DNA of 64,000 nucleotides from Arthrobacter globiformis NBRC 12137 (GCF_000238915.1 NZ_BAEG01000039.1:62001-126000); one strand, 5' to 3'; positions 12,589-24,320 are shown, counted from the first letter of the stretch. The notes: generated by a model from the sequence alone, not told the origin. Numbers and translations: made by a program.

Positions 12589-13824
12589 GTGCGCATAGTC
12601 CTCGGAGTCGGGGGAGGGATCGCCGCCTACAAGGTGGCATCGCTCCTCCGGCTTTTTACTGAAGCCGGCCATGACGTCACCGTCATTCCCACGGAAGCAG
12701 CCACCCGCTTTGTCGGCGTGGCCACCTGGGAGGCGCTGTCCGGTAACCCGGTGACCAACAGCGTGTTCGACGACGTTGACCAGGTGAAGCACGTCCGGCT
12801 CGGCCACGAGGCAGACCTGATCGTGGTGGCCCCCGCCACCGCCGATCTCCTGGCCCGTGCCGCCACCGGCCAGGCCAATGACCTGCTCACCAACACGCTT
12901 CTCATGGCGAGCGGCCCGGTGCTGTTCGCCCCGGCCATGCATACCGAGATGTGGCAGCATGCGGCCACCCAGGCCAACGTCGAAACTCTGCGCAGCCGGG
13001 GCGTGACGGTCCTGGAACCAGCCAGCGGACGGCTGACCGGCAGTGACTCCGGCCCCGGCCGGCTGCCCGAGCCCGAAGCCATCTTCGACGCCGCCATCGC
13101 CCTGATGCAGGACACAGGCGTTCCGGCGCATCTCCCGCTGGCCGGCCGCACCGTGACCATCAGCGCCGGCGGCACCCGGGAGCCCCTGGACCCCGTCCGG
13201 TTCCTGGGCAACCGTTCCTCCGGCAAACAGGGCGTGGCACTGGCCGCCGCCGCCCGCGACGCCGGAGCCGCCGTGCGGCTCGTGGCCGCCCACATGGAAG
13301 TGCCAGCCCCGGCGGGCGTCGAACTCATCGCCGTCGAAACGGCCCTGCAGCTCCGCGAAGTCATGCTGGCAGCGGCAGCCGATTCCGACGTCGTCATCAT
13401 GGCTGCGGCGGTGGCCGACTTCCGGCCGGCGGAGGTCTCCGGAAGCAAGATCAAGAAGCGGGACGACACCGCCGACCCCGTGATCACGCTGGTCCGCAAC
13501 CCCGACATCCTGCACGAGCTCGTCGCGGTCCGTGACTCCGCGGGCAGCAGCCAGCTCGTGGTGGGCTTTGCCGCCGAAACGGGTGATGAACTCGGTGATG
13601 TGCTGTCCTACGCAGAGGCCAAGCTGAAGCGCAAGGGCTGCGACCTGCTCGTGGTGAACCACGTCGGCGCTGACAAGGTGTTCGGCCAGGACCACAACTC
13701 CGTGGTGATCCTCTCGCGGGCCGGTTCCGAGCCGCAATCGGCGTCCGGCTCCAAGCAGGACGTCGCCGCCATCGTCATCGACCGCATCGGCTCCGAACTG
13801 AGCCGGGTCTTTCCGCGAACCTGA
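12589..13824 (+). CDS. coaBC: Bifunctional phosphopantothenoylcysteine synthetase/decarboxylase
   Basis: A 411-residue two-domain enzyme for coenzyme A synthesis. The N-terminal CoaC flavoprotein domain (about residues 1-170) has GVGGGIAAYK, the active-site type segment LIVVAPATADLLA and FAPAMHTEMW. The C-terminal CoaB domain joins 4'-phosphopantothenate to cysteine using CTP and has ISAGGTREPLDPVRFLGNRSSGKQG and the lysine-rich KIKKRDD loop. The start is GTG at 12589, 40 bases after rpoZ. Confidence 0.97.
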   Translation: MRIVLGVGGGIAAYKVASLLRLFTEAGHDVTVIPTEAATRFVGVATWEALSGNPVTNSVFDDVDQVKHVRLGHEADLIVVAPATADLLARAATGQANDLLTNTLLMASGPVLFAPAMHTEMWQHAATQANVETLRSRGVTVLEPASGRLTGSDSGPGRLPEPEAIFDAAIALMQDTGVPAHLPLAGRTVTISAGGTREPLDPVRFLGNRSSGKQGVALAAAARDAGAAVRLVAAHMEVPAPAGVELIAVETALQLREVMLAAAADSDVVIMAAAVADFRPAEVSGSKIKKRDDTADPVITLVRNPDILHELVAVRDSAGSSQLVVGFAAETGDELGDVLSYAEAKLKRKGCDLLVVNHVGADKVFGQDHNSVVILSRAGSEPQSASGSKQDVAAIVIDRIGSELSRVFPRT

Positions 13825-13900
13825 CGGGCGTAAGCAACGTCTCCTTAGCATGGGGACACACGCTGCCGCCCCTCCGTTTGCCAACCAGTAAGGTAGTTGA

Positions 13901-15136
13901 GTGACTTTACCGCTGCACATTCCAGAATCCCACGGGTCCACGCCCGCCGCGCTTCGGCTCTTCACCTCGGAGTCGGTCACTGAAGGGCACCCGGACAAGA
14001 TCTGTGACCAGATCAGTGATGCGATCCTGGACGCCCTGCTGGACAAAGACCCCGAGTCCCGCGTCGCCGTCGAGACCATGGCCACCACCGGCCTGGTCCA
14101 CGTCGCCGGCGAAGTGACCACCGACGCGTATGTCGAAATCCCGCAGATCGTCCGCGAGACCATCCTGGGCATCGGCTACGACTCCTCCGCCAACGGCTTC
14201 GACGGCGCGCGCTGCGGCGTTTCCGTGTCCATCGGCCAGCAGTCCAACGACATCGCCGGCGGCGTCTTCAATTCCCTGGAAGCCCGCGAAGGCCGCCAGG
14301 AGGACGACTACGACCTGCAGGGCGCCGGCGACCAGGGCCTGATGTTCGGCTACGCCAGCGACGAGACCCCCTCCTACATGCCCACGCCGATCTGGATCGC
14401 GCACCGCCTCTCGGAGCGCCTCACCGAGGTCCGCAAGAACGGCGAACTCTCCTACCTCCGCCCGGACGGCAAGACCCAGGCCACCATCGGGTACGACGGC
14501 GACCGGCCGGTTTCGGTGGAAACCATCGTGATCTCCAGCCAGCACGCCGACGGCTTCAGCCTCGACCAGTTGCGCGCCGACCTCGGGACGCACGTCATCG
14601 ACCCCGTCCTTGCCCTCGCGGACCTGGACATTTCCCGCACGGTCAACATCCTCAACCCGGCCGGCGCCTTCGTGATCGGCGGCCCGGTGGGCGACGCGGG
14701 CCTCACCGGCCGCAAGATCATCGTGGACACCTACGGTGGAATGGCCCGCCACGGCGGCGGTGCCTTCTCCGGCAAGGACCCGTCCAAGGTGGACCGCTCC
14801 GCAGCGTACGCCATGCGCTGGGTTGCCAAGAACGTGGTGGCGGCGGGACTCGCCAAGCGCGCCGAAATCCAGATCGCCTACGCGATCGGCCAGGCCCGCC
14901 CGGTGGGAACCTACGTCGAGACATTCGGGACCGAGACCGTGGACCCGGCCAAGATCAGCGCCGCCATTGCGGAGATTTTCGATCTGCGACCCCGGGCCAT
15001 CATCGACGCCCTGGATCTCAAGCGTCCCATCTACGCCAAGACGGCCGCCCACGGCCACTTCGGCCGGGATGATCCGGACTTCACCTGGGAGCGCCTGGAC
15101 CGCGTCGACGACCTGAAGGCCTACTTCAACGCCTGA
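13901..15136 (+). CDS. metK: S-adenosylmethionine synthetase
   Basis: A 411-residue enzyme making SAM from methionine and ATP. Signatures are [13 protein letters not shown] (GHPDK at 29-33), [31 protein letters not shown] and [14 protein letters not shown]. The start is GTG. The 76-base gap before it contains no recognisable SAM riboswitch. A CoaBC-MetK-PriA order is standard in Actinobacteria. Confidence 0.98.
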   Translation: MTLPLHIPESHGSTPAALRLFTSESVTEGHPDKICDQISDAILDALLDKDPESRVAVETMATTGLVHVAGEVTTDAYVEIPQIVRETILGIGYDSSANGFDGARCGVSVSIGQQSNDIAGGVFNSLEAREGRQEDDYDLQGAGDQGLMFGYASDETPSYMPTPIWIAHRLSERLTEVRKNGELSYLRPDGKTQATIGYDGDRPVSVETIVISSQHADGFSLDQLRADLGTHVIDPVLALADLDISRTVNILNPAGAFVIGGPVGDAGLTGRKIIVDTYGGMARHGGGAFSGKDPSKVDRSAAYAMRWVAKNVVAAGLAKRAEIQIAYAIGQARPVGTYVETFGTETVDPAKISAAIAEIFDLRPRAIIDALDLKRPIYAKTAAHGHFGRDDPDFTWERLDRVDDLKAYFNA

Positions 15137-15220
15137 GCCGTCCGTCCGCGGCCATCAGCACCGGGAATGTCAGACCCGTGTGATTGGCTGATGACTAAGC
15201 CAGGACGGAGGTAAGGCGCC

Positions 15221-17338
15221 ATGTCGTCGAACAGCATGTCTTCGAAGAGCATGTCTGCGCACCCCGCGTCTGCGCAGACAGCGCCGGAGCCGCAGCAGCT
15301 GTCATTGCTGCAGGGGTTTCCGGCCACGGCCAGGCCGGCCGGCGGACCGCCGCTGGCCGCCGACCGTCCGGTGGCGCGCGTGCTCATCGAGTCGCCGCTG
15401 CCGCACCTGGACCGGCCGTTCGACTACAGCGTGCCCGCTGAACTGGATGAGGACGCCCAGCCGGGCGTCCGCGTCCGCGTGAAGTTCAGCGGCCAGGAAC
15501 TCGGCGGCTACATCCTGGACCGGGTTGAGGAGTCCGACGCCGGCCAGCCCCTCGTCCCGCTGCAGAAGGTCGTCTCGCCGGTCGCCGTCCTGACCATGCC
15601 CCTGCAGGAACTCGCCGGGCGCGTGGCCGCACGCTACGCGGGCACCGTCAGCGACGTCCTCCGCGTGGCGATCCCGCCGCGGGTGGTCAAGGTGGAGAAG
15701 GAGCTTGCCGGCGCCGAGCCGGCCGGGCCTCCCGCGGCGGATCATGACCTGTCCGGCTCCGGTTGGACCGCCTACCGCAACGGCGCCGCCTTCCTTCGCC
15801 ATCTTGCGTCCGGAGGCTCACCCCGGGCCGCCCTCAGTGCGCTGCAGGGGTTTGGCCCGGACGCCTGGCCACGGCTCATCGCGGACGCAGTGGCGGCGGT
15901 GCGGGCGTCCGGACGCGGCGCCGTCGTCGTCGTTCCCGACTACCGAGACCTGGACCGCGTCCAGGCTGCCCTCGAGGACATCCTGCCCGCCGATGACGTT
16001 GCCCGGCTGACGGCCGACGACGGCCAGTCACCCAGGTACCGCAACTACCTCAGAATCCTCAAGGGATCCGCGGGCGTCGCCGTGGGCACGCGTTCGGCGG
16101 CCTACGCCCCGGTACAGAACCTTGGACTCGTGGTGTGCTGGGACGACGGTGACGACCTCCACGTCGAACAACGTTCCCCGTACGCCCACAGCCGCGAGGT
16201 GCTGCTGCTCCGTGCCGAGCAGGAGGGGGCTGCGTGCCTGCTGGCAGGGCACGCGCGCAGCACGGAGGTGCAGCGGCTGGTGGACGCCGGCTGGGCGATG
16301 CCCGTGGAAGCCGAACGCACGGTGCTGCGCCGCACGGTTCCCCGGGTCCTCAACACCGCCGACAGCTTTGAGCAGGAGCGCGACCCGCTCGCCCGGTTGG
16401 CAAGGCTGCCCGGCGCAGCGTGGCGCACCGCCAAGGAGGCGCTGGAACGCGGCCCGGTCCTGGTGCAGGTTGCCCGTGCCGGATATGCGCCGTCGCTGGC
16501 ATGCGAAACCTGCCGGGAACCGGCGCGCTGCCCGTCCTGCCAGGGGCCGCTCGCCATCGCGGGCAGCGCCGCTGTTCCCCAATGCCGGTGGTGTTCGACG
16601 CCGGCACCGGAGTGGTGCTGCGGGCACTGTAACGGCACCCGGCTGCGGCGTGGTGCGGCCGGCGTGCTCCGTACGGCCGAGGAGCTGGGCCGCGCGTTTC
16701 CAGGCAAGCCCGTGGTCACGTCCTCCGGCCAGAACGTCAAGGCCACGGTGCCGGATGCCTGTGCGCTGGTGGTGGCCACGGTGGGCGCCGAGCCCGTGGC
16801 TCCGGGCGGATATGCTGCGGCGCTGCTGCTCGACGGTGACTCGCTGCTGCGCCGGGAGAACCTGCGCGCGGGCGAGGACGCCGTACGCCGCTGGTTCAAC
16901 GCCGCTGCCCTCGTCCGGCCTTTCGCTGACGGCGGGATCGTCGTCATCACCGCCGACGACACCGCCGCGGTCGGCGCGCTGCTTCGGTGGGACCCGGCCG
17001 GTTATGCCCAGCGTGAGCTGGGGCTGCGCGCCGAGCTGCAGCTTCCCCCGGCGGTGCGGGTTGCCGCCGTCACCGGCGGCAGCACCGCCGTCGGGCATTT
17101 CACCGCCTCGGCCACAAAGCTTCTCGCCGCCGAGGGCGTGGAGCTGCGCGTTGCGGGCCCGGCGCCGCTGCTGCAGACAGCAAGGACGGATAGCGAGGAT
17201 GTGCGCACGCTGCTGTTCATTCCGTACGCGCAAGCCGCCACCGTGACGAGGGTGCTGCGGGCCGCGAAGGCGGCAGGCGCGGCGAAGCGCACGGAGGACC
17301 CGGTGCAGCTGCGGCTCGACGGGGTGGACGTGCTCTGA
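15221..17338 (+). CDS. priA: Probable primosomal protein N' (PriA), helicase-inactive form
   Basis: A 705-residue PriA homologue with the DNA-binding N-terminal domain (LPHLDRPFDYSVPAELDE, GVRVRVKFSGQELGGYI) and a cysteine-rich zinc segment (CETCREPARCPSC ... CRWCSTPAPEWCCGHC). The Walker A motif expected in the helicase core is absent, and the DEAH-box position reads WDDGDD. The protein is thus unlikely to hydrolyse ATP, as known for actinobacterial PriA. It may still act as a structural factor at stalled forks. The ATG has GGAGGTAAGG upstream. Confidence 0.93.
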   Translation: MSSNSMSSKSMSAHPASAQTAPEPQQLSLLQGFPATARPAGGPPLAADRPVARVLIESPLPHLDRPFDYSVPAELDEDAQPGVRVRVKFSGQELGGYILDRVEESDAGQPLVPLQKVVSPVAVLTMPLQELAGRVAARYAGTVSDVLRVAIPPRVVKVEKELAGAEPAGPPAADHDLSGSGWTAYRNGAAFLRHLASGGSPRAALSALQGFGPDAWPRLIADAVAAVRASGRGAVVVVPDYRDLDRVQAALEDILPADDVARLTADDGQSPRYRNYLRILKGSAGVAVGTRSAAYAPVQNLGLVVCWDDGDDLHVEQRSPYAHSREVLLLRAEQEGAACLLAGHARSTEVQRLVDAGWAMPVEAERTVLRRTVPRVLNTADSFEQERDPLARLARLPGAAWRTAKEALERGPVLVQVARAGYAPSLACETCREPARCPSCQGPLAIAGSAAVPQCRWCSTPAPEWCCGHCNGTRLRRGAAGVLRTAEELGRAFPGKPVVTSSGQNVKATVPDACALVVATVGAEPVAPGGYAAALLLDGDSLLRRENLRAGEDAVRRWFNAAALVRPFADGGIVVITADDTAAVGALLRWDPAGYAQRELGLRAELQLPPAVRVAAVTGGSTAVGHFTASATKLLAAEGVELRVAGPAPLLQTARTDSEDVRTLLFIPYAQAATVTRVLRAAKAAGAAKRTEDPVQLRLDGVDVL

Positions 17339-17340
17339 CG

Positions 17341-17352
17341 CCAACGCGTTGG
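17341..17352. repeat. 12-bp palindrome in the priA / glycosyltransferase convergent gap
   Basis: CCAACGCGTTGG is a perfect 12-bp palindrome in the 24-base gap between the convergent stops of priA and the glycosyltransferase gene. It could nucleate a short hairpin, but has no U-tract, so a terminator role is weakly supported. Confidence 0.35.
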
Positions 17353-17362
17353 TGCCAGCCGG

Positions 17363-18439
17363 CTACCTGCGGCGGAGCGCCATTACCTCTGCGGCGACGT
17401 CCACCAGCTGGCGGGCGGATTCGTCCCAGCTGAACTGCCGCGCCCGCGCCACCGACCGCCGGGAGACGTCCTGCCAGTGCTGCCCGTCGGCGAGGTTGCG
17501 CACGGCGGCGGCGAACTCCGGCGCCGACTCCGGATCAACATAGGTGGCGGCATCCGCACCCACCTCGCGGAAGATCGGGATGTCGCTGGCGATGACCGGG
17601 GTGCCCAGTGCCATGGCCTCCACCAAGGGAAGGCCGTAGCCCTCGGCCCTGGACAGGGTGACCAGCGCGGTGGTGCGGTTCAGCAGTGCCGTATATTCAT
17701 CGTCGGTGACGCCGTTATGGAACACAACGTTCGCGCCGGAGGGGATCTTCGCTTCAAGCTCGGCGCGGCGGTGCGGGGTGATCCGGCTGAGCAGGTGCAG
17801 CGTGTAGCCAGGCAGTTCGGCCATCCCGGCGAGCATGGTTTCGACGTTCTTGTAGGGCATGAACGAGCCCATGTAGAGCAGTGTCTTCTCCGGCGCCGCG
17901 GCCTGGTCGCGGGGCTGCTGGGCCGGCTGGGGAGCGTTGCTGACGATGCGCACCGGGCGGCTGGTCAGGCGGTACTTGGACATCAGGGCCTCGGTGGTCC
18001 TGCTGATGGTGGCGACGACGTCGGCACGGTTGAGCAGGAGCCGCTGGGGCCAGAACGCCTTGTGGTAGAGGCGCCACAGAATCCGCACCGGGGCCGGCAG
18101 GAATCCCGGCGGTGCCGGGTGTTCGTAGTAGATGAGGTCGTGCAGGGTCAGCACCAGGCCGTACTTGCGCCCCCACGTCCCCATGGTCTGCATGGGGCAC
18201 ACCACCACATCCGCCCCGAGCTGGTTGACTTTCCGCGCCACGAAGAGCTCGGCGGGGGAGAGCGGGCTGCTGATGAGCGTGTACGGAACGTCGGGAAGCA
18301 AGGCCAGTTGCCGGAGGTCGCTGATGAGCATGGACACATCGGCGATCTTTGAGACGGCGGCGATGAGGCTGGAGCCGTAGCGGCTGATCCCGTCGTGGTG
18401 GTCCGTCCGGGTGAAACGGGCGTCGATGACTATCTTCAC
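17363..18439 (-). CDS. Family 4 glycosyltransferase (GT-B fold)
   Basis: A 358-residue retaining glycosyltransferase. The N-terminal half starts MKIVIDARFTRTDHHDGISRYG; the C-terminal nucleotide-sugar domain has LLYMGSFMPYKNVETML and the signature EGYGLPLVEAMALGTPVIASD (about residues 265-285), with the two glutamates spaced as in the family. No signal peptide or membrane helix is obvious. The sugar donor and acceptor cannot be told from sequence. The GTG start overlaps the stop of the upstream hydrolase (GTGA), so the two are coupled. Confidence 0.92.
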   Translation of the reverse strand: MKIVIDARFTRTDHHDGISRYGSSLIAAVSKIADVSMLISDLRQLALLPDVPYTLISSPLSPAELFVARKVNQLGADVVVCPMQTMGTWGRKYGLVLTLHDLIYYEHPAPPGFLPAPVRILWRLYHKAFWPQRLLLNRADVVATISRTTEALMSKYRLTSRPVRIVSNAPQPAQQPRDQAAAPEKTLLYMGSFMPYKNVETMLAGMAELPGYTLHLLSRITPHRRAELEAKIPSGANVVFHNGVTDDEYTALLNRTTALVTLSRAEGYGLPLVEAMALGTPVIASDIPIFREVGADAATYVDPESAPEFAAAVRNLADGQHWQDVSRRSVARARQFSWDESARQLVDVAAEVMALRRR

Positions 18440-19365
18440 GCGGGGTGGTCCTTAAGGAAGCGGCGGATGAATCCTGCGGCAGGTTCGGGCGTTTCGTAGT
18501 GGATCAGGTGGCCGACGCCGGGGATGACATCGAGCGTCGCGTCGGGAAGCAGCCCGGCAAGCCGGTGCTGATCCCGCAGCAGGGCGATTTCGTCCTTTTC
18601 GCCGGCGACCAGCAGCACAGGCAGGGTGAGCCGCGGCGCGACCTCGGCCACGTTGCTGCTGACGGACGCGGTGAAGGATTCCAGCAGGCTTTCCCGGTTC
18701 GCGAACGCACTGAAGTACGCGTGGTGCTGCCCGTGGATGAACCGCAGCAGGTCCTTGTCCTTCGTCTTCGCCATGGCCATGCTCATCACCCGCACGATGA
18801 GCGGGCTGCGGAGCAGGGCCAGGCCAAGGGGGCGGGGGAGCCGCGCGGAGAGGCGGTAGTACAGCACAGCCAGCCGGGTCATGAGGCCCTTGGGGCCTTC
18901 GAGTGCGGGCGCTGCGATGGGGTTGACCAGGATGAGCGGGCGGACGGCGTCCGGATGGTCGGCGACAAAGTGCGCGGCCACGATGGAACCGAACGAGTGC
19001 CCCAGCAGGACGGTGTCCGGCCCGAGTCCGAGGGCATTCATGAAGTCGCTGATGAACCGTCCGTAGCGTTCCACGGTATGGGCGGCGTCGGTGAACGGGC
19101 CGGAGCTGCCAAAACCTGGAAGGTCCGGCATGATCAGGCGCATCTCCGGCAGCTGGTCGGCCACCCGCAGCAGCCCGTGGTGGTCCCCGCGGAAGCCGTG
19201 GATGACCAGGACGGTCCGGGTTTCAGCCGTGGTCCTTTCCGGTTCGTAGACCCAATAGGCAACGCTGCTGCCGGCCAGCTGCGTTGTGGATGCACGGGTG
19301 CGGGCGGCGAGTCCGCTGCTGACGAAGGACGGTGCTGTAGCGGGCTCGGAGTCGGCTGTTCTCAT
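18436..19365 (-). CDS. Alpha/beta hydrolase
   Basis: A 309-residue alpha/beta-fold hydrolase. Visible features are the oxyanion region VLVIHGFRGDHHGLLRVADQLPE, the nucleophile elbow GHSFGS, and the late GVGHLIHY segment carrying the catalytic histidine. There is no clear secretion signal. Substrate is unknown; such enzymes are often esterases or C-C hydrolases. It lies between the aldo/keto reductase (14 bases upstream) and the glycosyltransferase (4-base overlap), forming a three-gene minus-strand unit. Confidence 0.88.
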   Translation of the reverse strand: MRTADSEPATAPSFVSSGLAARTRASTTQLAGSSVAYWVYEPERTTAETRTVLVIHGFRGDHHGLLRVADQLPEMRLIMPDLPGFGSSGPFTDAAHTVERYGRFISDFMNALGLGPDTVLLGHSFGSIVAAHFVADHPDAVRPLILVNPIAAPALEGPKGLMTRLAVLYYRLSARLPRPLGLALLRSPLIVRVMSMAMAKTKDKDLLRFIHGQHHAYFSAFANRESLLESFTASVSSNVAEVAPRLTLPVLLVAGEKDEIALLRDQHRLAGLLPDATLDVIPGVGHLIHYETPEPAAGFIRRFLKDHPA

Positions 19366-19379
19366 CTGCTGGGGGAGTC

Positions 19380-20249
19380 CTAGTTGACGTTGTCGGGGTG
19401 GGAGCCTGTGCGGTGGCCGCGGTCCAGTGCTTCGATGTCAGCCATGTCCAGGGCGGAGAGCTCGAAGCCGAAGACGTCGAGGTTCTCGCGGATCCTGGCG
19501 GCTGAGCTTGCCTTCGGGATGGTGACGTGGCCCAGCTGCAGCTGCCAGCGCAGGATGACCTGCGCGGCGCTCACCTTGTGCTCCGCCGCGAGGGCGCCGA
19601 TGACGGGATCCTCCAGCACCTGGCCGCGGCCCAGGGGGCTCCACGCTTCGGTGAGGATTCCCAGCTCGCGGTGCTTTTCCCGGAGCTCGGCCTGCTGCAG
19701 CCACGGATGCAGTTCGATCTGGTTGACGGCTGGCACCACTTCGGCTGTTTCCAGCAGCTGGTCCAGGTGCAGCGGCTGGAAGTTGGACACGCCGATGGCC
19801 CGCACCTTGCCCTCGCGGTACAGCGTCTCCAGGGCGCGGTATGTCTCCTGGAACAGGCCCCGCTTCGCGCACGGCCAGTGGATCAGGTACATGTCCACAT
19901 ATTCCAGGCCGAGGTTGATCATGGACGTGTCGAAGGCCCGCAGCGTCGCGTCGTAGCCGTGGTCGTCGTTCCAGACCTTGGTGGTGATGAACAGATCCTC
20001 GCGGGAAGTACTGTGGGCGGCCTCGCCTGAACCGCCGGCGGCGGCTTCCGTGGCGAACAGGTCTACCAGGCCGCGCGCCACCCCGGATTCGTTCCCGTAC
20101 ATGGCCGCCGTATCAAAATGCCGGTATCCGGCGTCTAGGGCGGTCAATACCAGGTTGGCGGTGTCTTTCGGCGGAACCTTGTAAAGCCCGAAACCCAACT
20201 GGTCGATCAGCACGCCGTTGTTCAGGCTGAGCCGGGGTGAGGTAGTCAT
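19380..20249 (-). CDS. Aldo/keto reductase
   Basis: A 289-residue NADPH-dependent (alpha/beta)8-barrel oxidoreductase. The catalytic tetrad is visible: Asp46 and Tyr51 in GYRHFDTAAMYGNE, a lysine in ITTKVWNDDHG, and the histidine in MYLIHWP. IGVSNFQPLHLDQLL and IPKASSAARIRENL (cofactor phosphate contact) are also family motifs. It resembles 2,5-diketo-gluconate reductase-like enzymes; the true substrate is unknown. It is the first gene of the minus-strand group with the hydrolase and glycosyltransferase. Confidence 0.94.
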   Translation of the reverse strand: MTTSPRLSLNNGVLIDQLGFGLYKVPPKDTANLVLTALDAGYRHFDTAAMYGNESGVARGLVDLFATEAAAGGSGEAAHSTSREDLFITTKVWNDDHGYDATLRAFDTSMINLGLEYVDMYLIHWPCAKRGLFQETYRALETLYREGKVRAIGVSNFQPLHLDQLLETAEVVPAVNQIELHPWLQQAELREKHRELGILTEAWSPLGRGQVLEDPVIGALAAEHKVSAAQVILRWQLQLGHVTIPKASSAARIRENLDVFGFELSALDMADIEALDRGHRTGSHPDNVN

Positions 20250-20326
20250 GGATACGACTCTACCGATACCGCGCCGCCGCGCGCGTGACCGGCAGGCGCA
20301 GTGTCAGCCGCTGGTGTGGCCGGGAC

Positions 20327-20689
20327 TCAGCCCCAGCAGAGACAGAAGGGGTGGCCGGCCGGGTCCGCGTAGACCTGGAAGCCCTCGTCGGAGGTGATGT
20401 CGTCCGCCGGCTTCAGCAGGCGTGCTCCGAGCGACAGGGCCTCCTCGTGGGCGGACGCGATGTCCTCAACATAGAGGTCAAGGTGGATCTGCTGCGGGTT
20501 CCCGTCAGGCCATTCCGGCGGCACGTGGTTGGGCGCAAGCTGAAAGCCGAGGCGCGGGTTCCCGTCGACGCTGACCGTGTGCCAGTCGTCCTCCGCGTCC
20601 ACGGTGCCGCCGAGCAGCCCGGCCCAGAAGGCGCTCTCGGCGGGGAGGTCGGCGGCGTCGAACACGACAATCTGTCTGCTGATTTTCAT
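20327..20689 (-). CDS. VOC (glyoxalase/bleomycin-resistance) family protein
   Basis: A 120-residue single-domain VOC protein. The beta-alpha-beta-beta-beta pattern is visible: IVVFDAADLPAESAFWAGLLGG near the start, then HLDLYVEDIASAHEEALSLGA, and VYADPAGHPFCLC at the end. Family members are small metalloenzymes or binding proteins, and no specific role is evident. The open frame extends to 20836 opposite katG, but the ATG at 20689 begins the recognised fold. The gene diverges from katG across a 145-base gap. Confidence 0.88.
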   Translation of the reverse strand: MKISRQIVVFDAADLPAESAFWAGLLGGTVDAEDDWHTVSVDGNPRLGFQLAPNHVPPEWPDGNPQQIHLDLYVEDIASAHEEALSLGARLLKPADDITSDEGFQVYADPAGHPFCLCWG

Positions 20690-20768
20690 GCGGTCATCCT
20701 TGCATGACGGCAGCGATTTGCCGAGATCCCCGACGACGAGGGGCTCTCCCCGCGGCCTCCGCCCGTGA

Positions 20769-23129
<2,361 letters not shown>

Positions 23130-23138
23130 CCCGGACGT

Positions 23139-23168
23139 CCGCGCCGGCCACAGATGCGGCCGGCGCGG
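23139..23168. terminator. GC-rich hairpin after katG
   Basis: An 11-bp perfect inverted repeat (23139-23149 and 23158-23168, CCGCGCCGGCC / GGCCGGCGCGG) begins 10 bases after the katG stop. There is no T-run. It lies between convergent katG and the SorC-type regulator, so a terminator or roadblock for either is plausible. Confidence 0.55.
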
Positions 23169-23219
23169 GGCAGCCGGCGTCCGGACGACGCCGGCTGCGT
23201 CACCTATCCCGCCCGCAGT

Positions 23220-24182
23220 TCAGGCGGCCTCCTCGAAGCTAACCAGCCGCCGGGCCGAGGCCTCATCGAGGATCAGATCAGTGGCCAGCCCGGCCACCAG
23301 CGCCCCGCGGAGCCCGTTGATCTTGGACGCGCCGGACACCACACAGATCCGGCGGCGCACCTGGCGGAGCTGGTCCAGCGACGGTCCGGTGGAGCGTTCA
23401 TTCAGGGTGATGCCGTCCGAGGAGCCATCGCCGCGGAAGAAGACCGTGGCCACATCCCCAACGACGTCGGACTTCGCCAGGGTGGCCAGGTCGTCTTCAT
23501 CGAGGTAGCCGCCGGCGTACACGTGGCTGGGGTAGTCGGCATCCACTGAACCCACGCCGAAGATCGCGATGCTCATTCGGGACTGCAGATCGAGGATGCG
23601 CTGCACGCTCCGCTCATTCCACATCGCGGTCTTCGTGGCGGCGTGGTCGAAGAAGGCCGGCACGGGAAACTGTTCAACCCGCGCCCCGTAGGCGCTGCCG
23701 AAGCGCCGCATGATGTCGCTGGCGTAGGTGATGCCGGTGGTCTGCATGTTGCCCGCACCGTTCAGCTGCACCACCACGCTGTCGTGGGTGATCTTGCGCG
23801 TCAGGTGCCGGCTTACCGCGCTCAGGGTGGAGCCCCAGGCCACGCCGATGATGGCGTTGGAGTCCACAACCGGGCCGATGGTACGTGCGGCCTGCATTGC
23901 CACACGGTCCAGCGTTTCTGCCTCATTCAGGGTGTCCAGGACGGGCACCACGTGCACATCCACCTTGTACTGGGCCCGGATCAGCCGCTCCAGTTCCGGG
24001 CCTGTGTCCAGCGGGCTGCGGATCTGGATCTGGACCAGACCCGTTTCCCGGGCCGTTGAAAGCAGCCGGGAAACCGTGGACCGGGAGGTCCGCAATTCCC
24101 GGGCGATGGCGTCCATGGTGAGGTCCTGCATGTAGTAGAGCTGGGCCGCGCGCAGCGCTTCGGAATGTCGGGGACGGGGCAT
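23220..24182 (-). CDS. SorC/DeoR-type sugar-binding transcriptional regulator
   Basis: A 320-residue regulator with an N-terminal helix-turn-helix (about residues 15-45; YMQDLTMDAIARELRTSRSTVSRLL) and a C-terminal SorC effector domain (ARTIGPVVDSNAIIGVAWGSTL, VSGASKINGLRGALVAGLATDLILDE). Such proteins bind phosphorylated sugars. The ATG at 24182 starts the family; the frame runs further upstream without support. It diverges from glpD and a palindrome lies between them, so it is probably the local regulator of glycerol genes, with a glycerol-derived phosphate as candidate effector (inferred). Confidence 0.92.
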   Translation of the reverse strand: MPRPRHSEALRAAQLYYMQDLTMDAIARELRTSRSTVSRLLSTARETGLVQIQIRSPLDTGPELERLIRAQYKVDVHVVPVLDTLNEAETLDRVAMQAARTIGPVVDSNAIIGVAWGSTLSAVSRHLTRKITHDSVVVQLNGAGNMQTTGITYASDIMRRFGSAYGARVEQFPVPAFFDHAATKTAMWNERSVQRILDLQSRMSIAIFGVGSVDADYPSHVYAGGYLDEDDLATLAKSDVVGDVATVFFRGDGSSDGITLNERSTGPSLDQLRQVRRRICVVSGASKINGLRGALVAGLATDLILDEASARRLVSFEEAA

Positions 24183-24196
24183 GCATCTATCCGTTC

Positions 24197-24210
24197 TGCA
24201 CGTTTGTGCA
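24197..24210. promoter_or_regulatory. Candidate operator for the SorC-type regulator
   Basis: TGCAC-GTTT-GTGCA is a perfect 5-bp inverted repeat in the regulator/glpD intergenic gap. It lies 6 bases upstream of the predicted glpD -35 box and 14 bases from the regulator start, so one bound protein could affect both genes. Confidence 0.55.
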
Positions 24211-24216
24211 TAGTGC

Positions 24217-24246
24217 TTGACGTTATTTTCCAATAATTCAAACAAT
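24217..24246 (+). promoter_or_regulatory. Predicted glpD promoter
   Basis: TTGACG (24217-24222, 5 of 6 to the -35 consensus) and AACAAT (24241-24246, 4 of 6 to -10) are separated by 18 bases. The gap is AT-rich against the high-GC background. The expected start of transcription, near 24253, leaves a leader of about 68 bases before glpD. Confidence 0.6.
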
Positions 24247-24320
24247 AGTGGTGAACGGCCCCGCACCTTTCGGTGCGCCGTCCGAAACAACCCCTCCGTA
24301 CCAAACCCAAAGGAGCAGAT

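Noticed and set aside
13825..13900. SAM riboswitch upstream of metK
   Set aside because: The gap is only 76 bases and shows none of the conserved SAM-riboswitch cores.
24273..24320. Upstream start for GlpD adding 16 residues
   Set aside because: No ribosome site precedes it, while TTG 24321 has AAAGGAG at good spacing.
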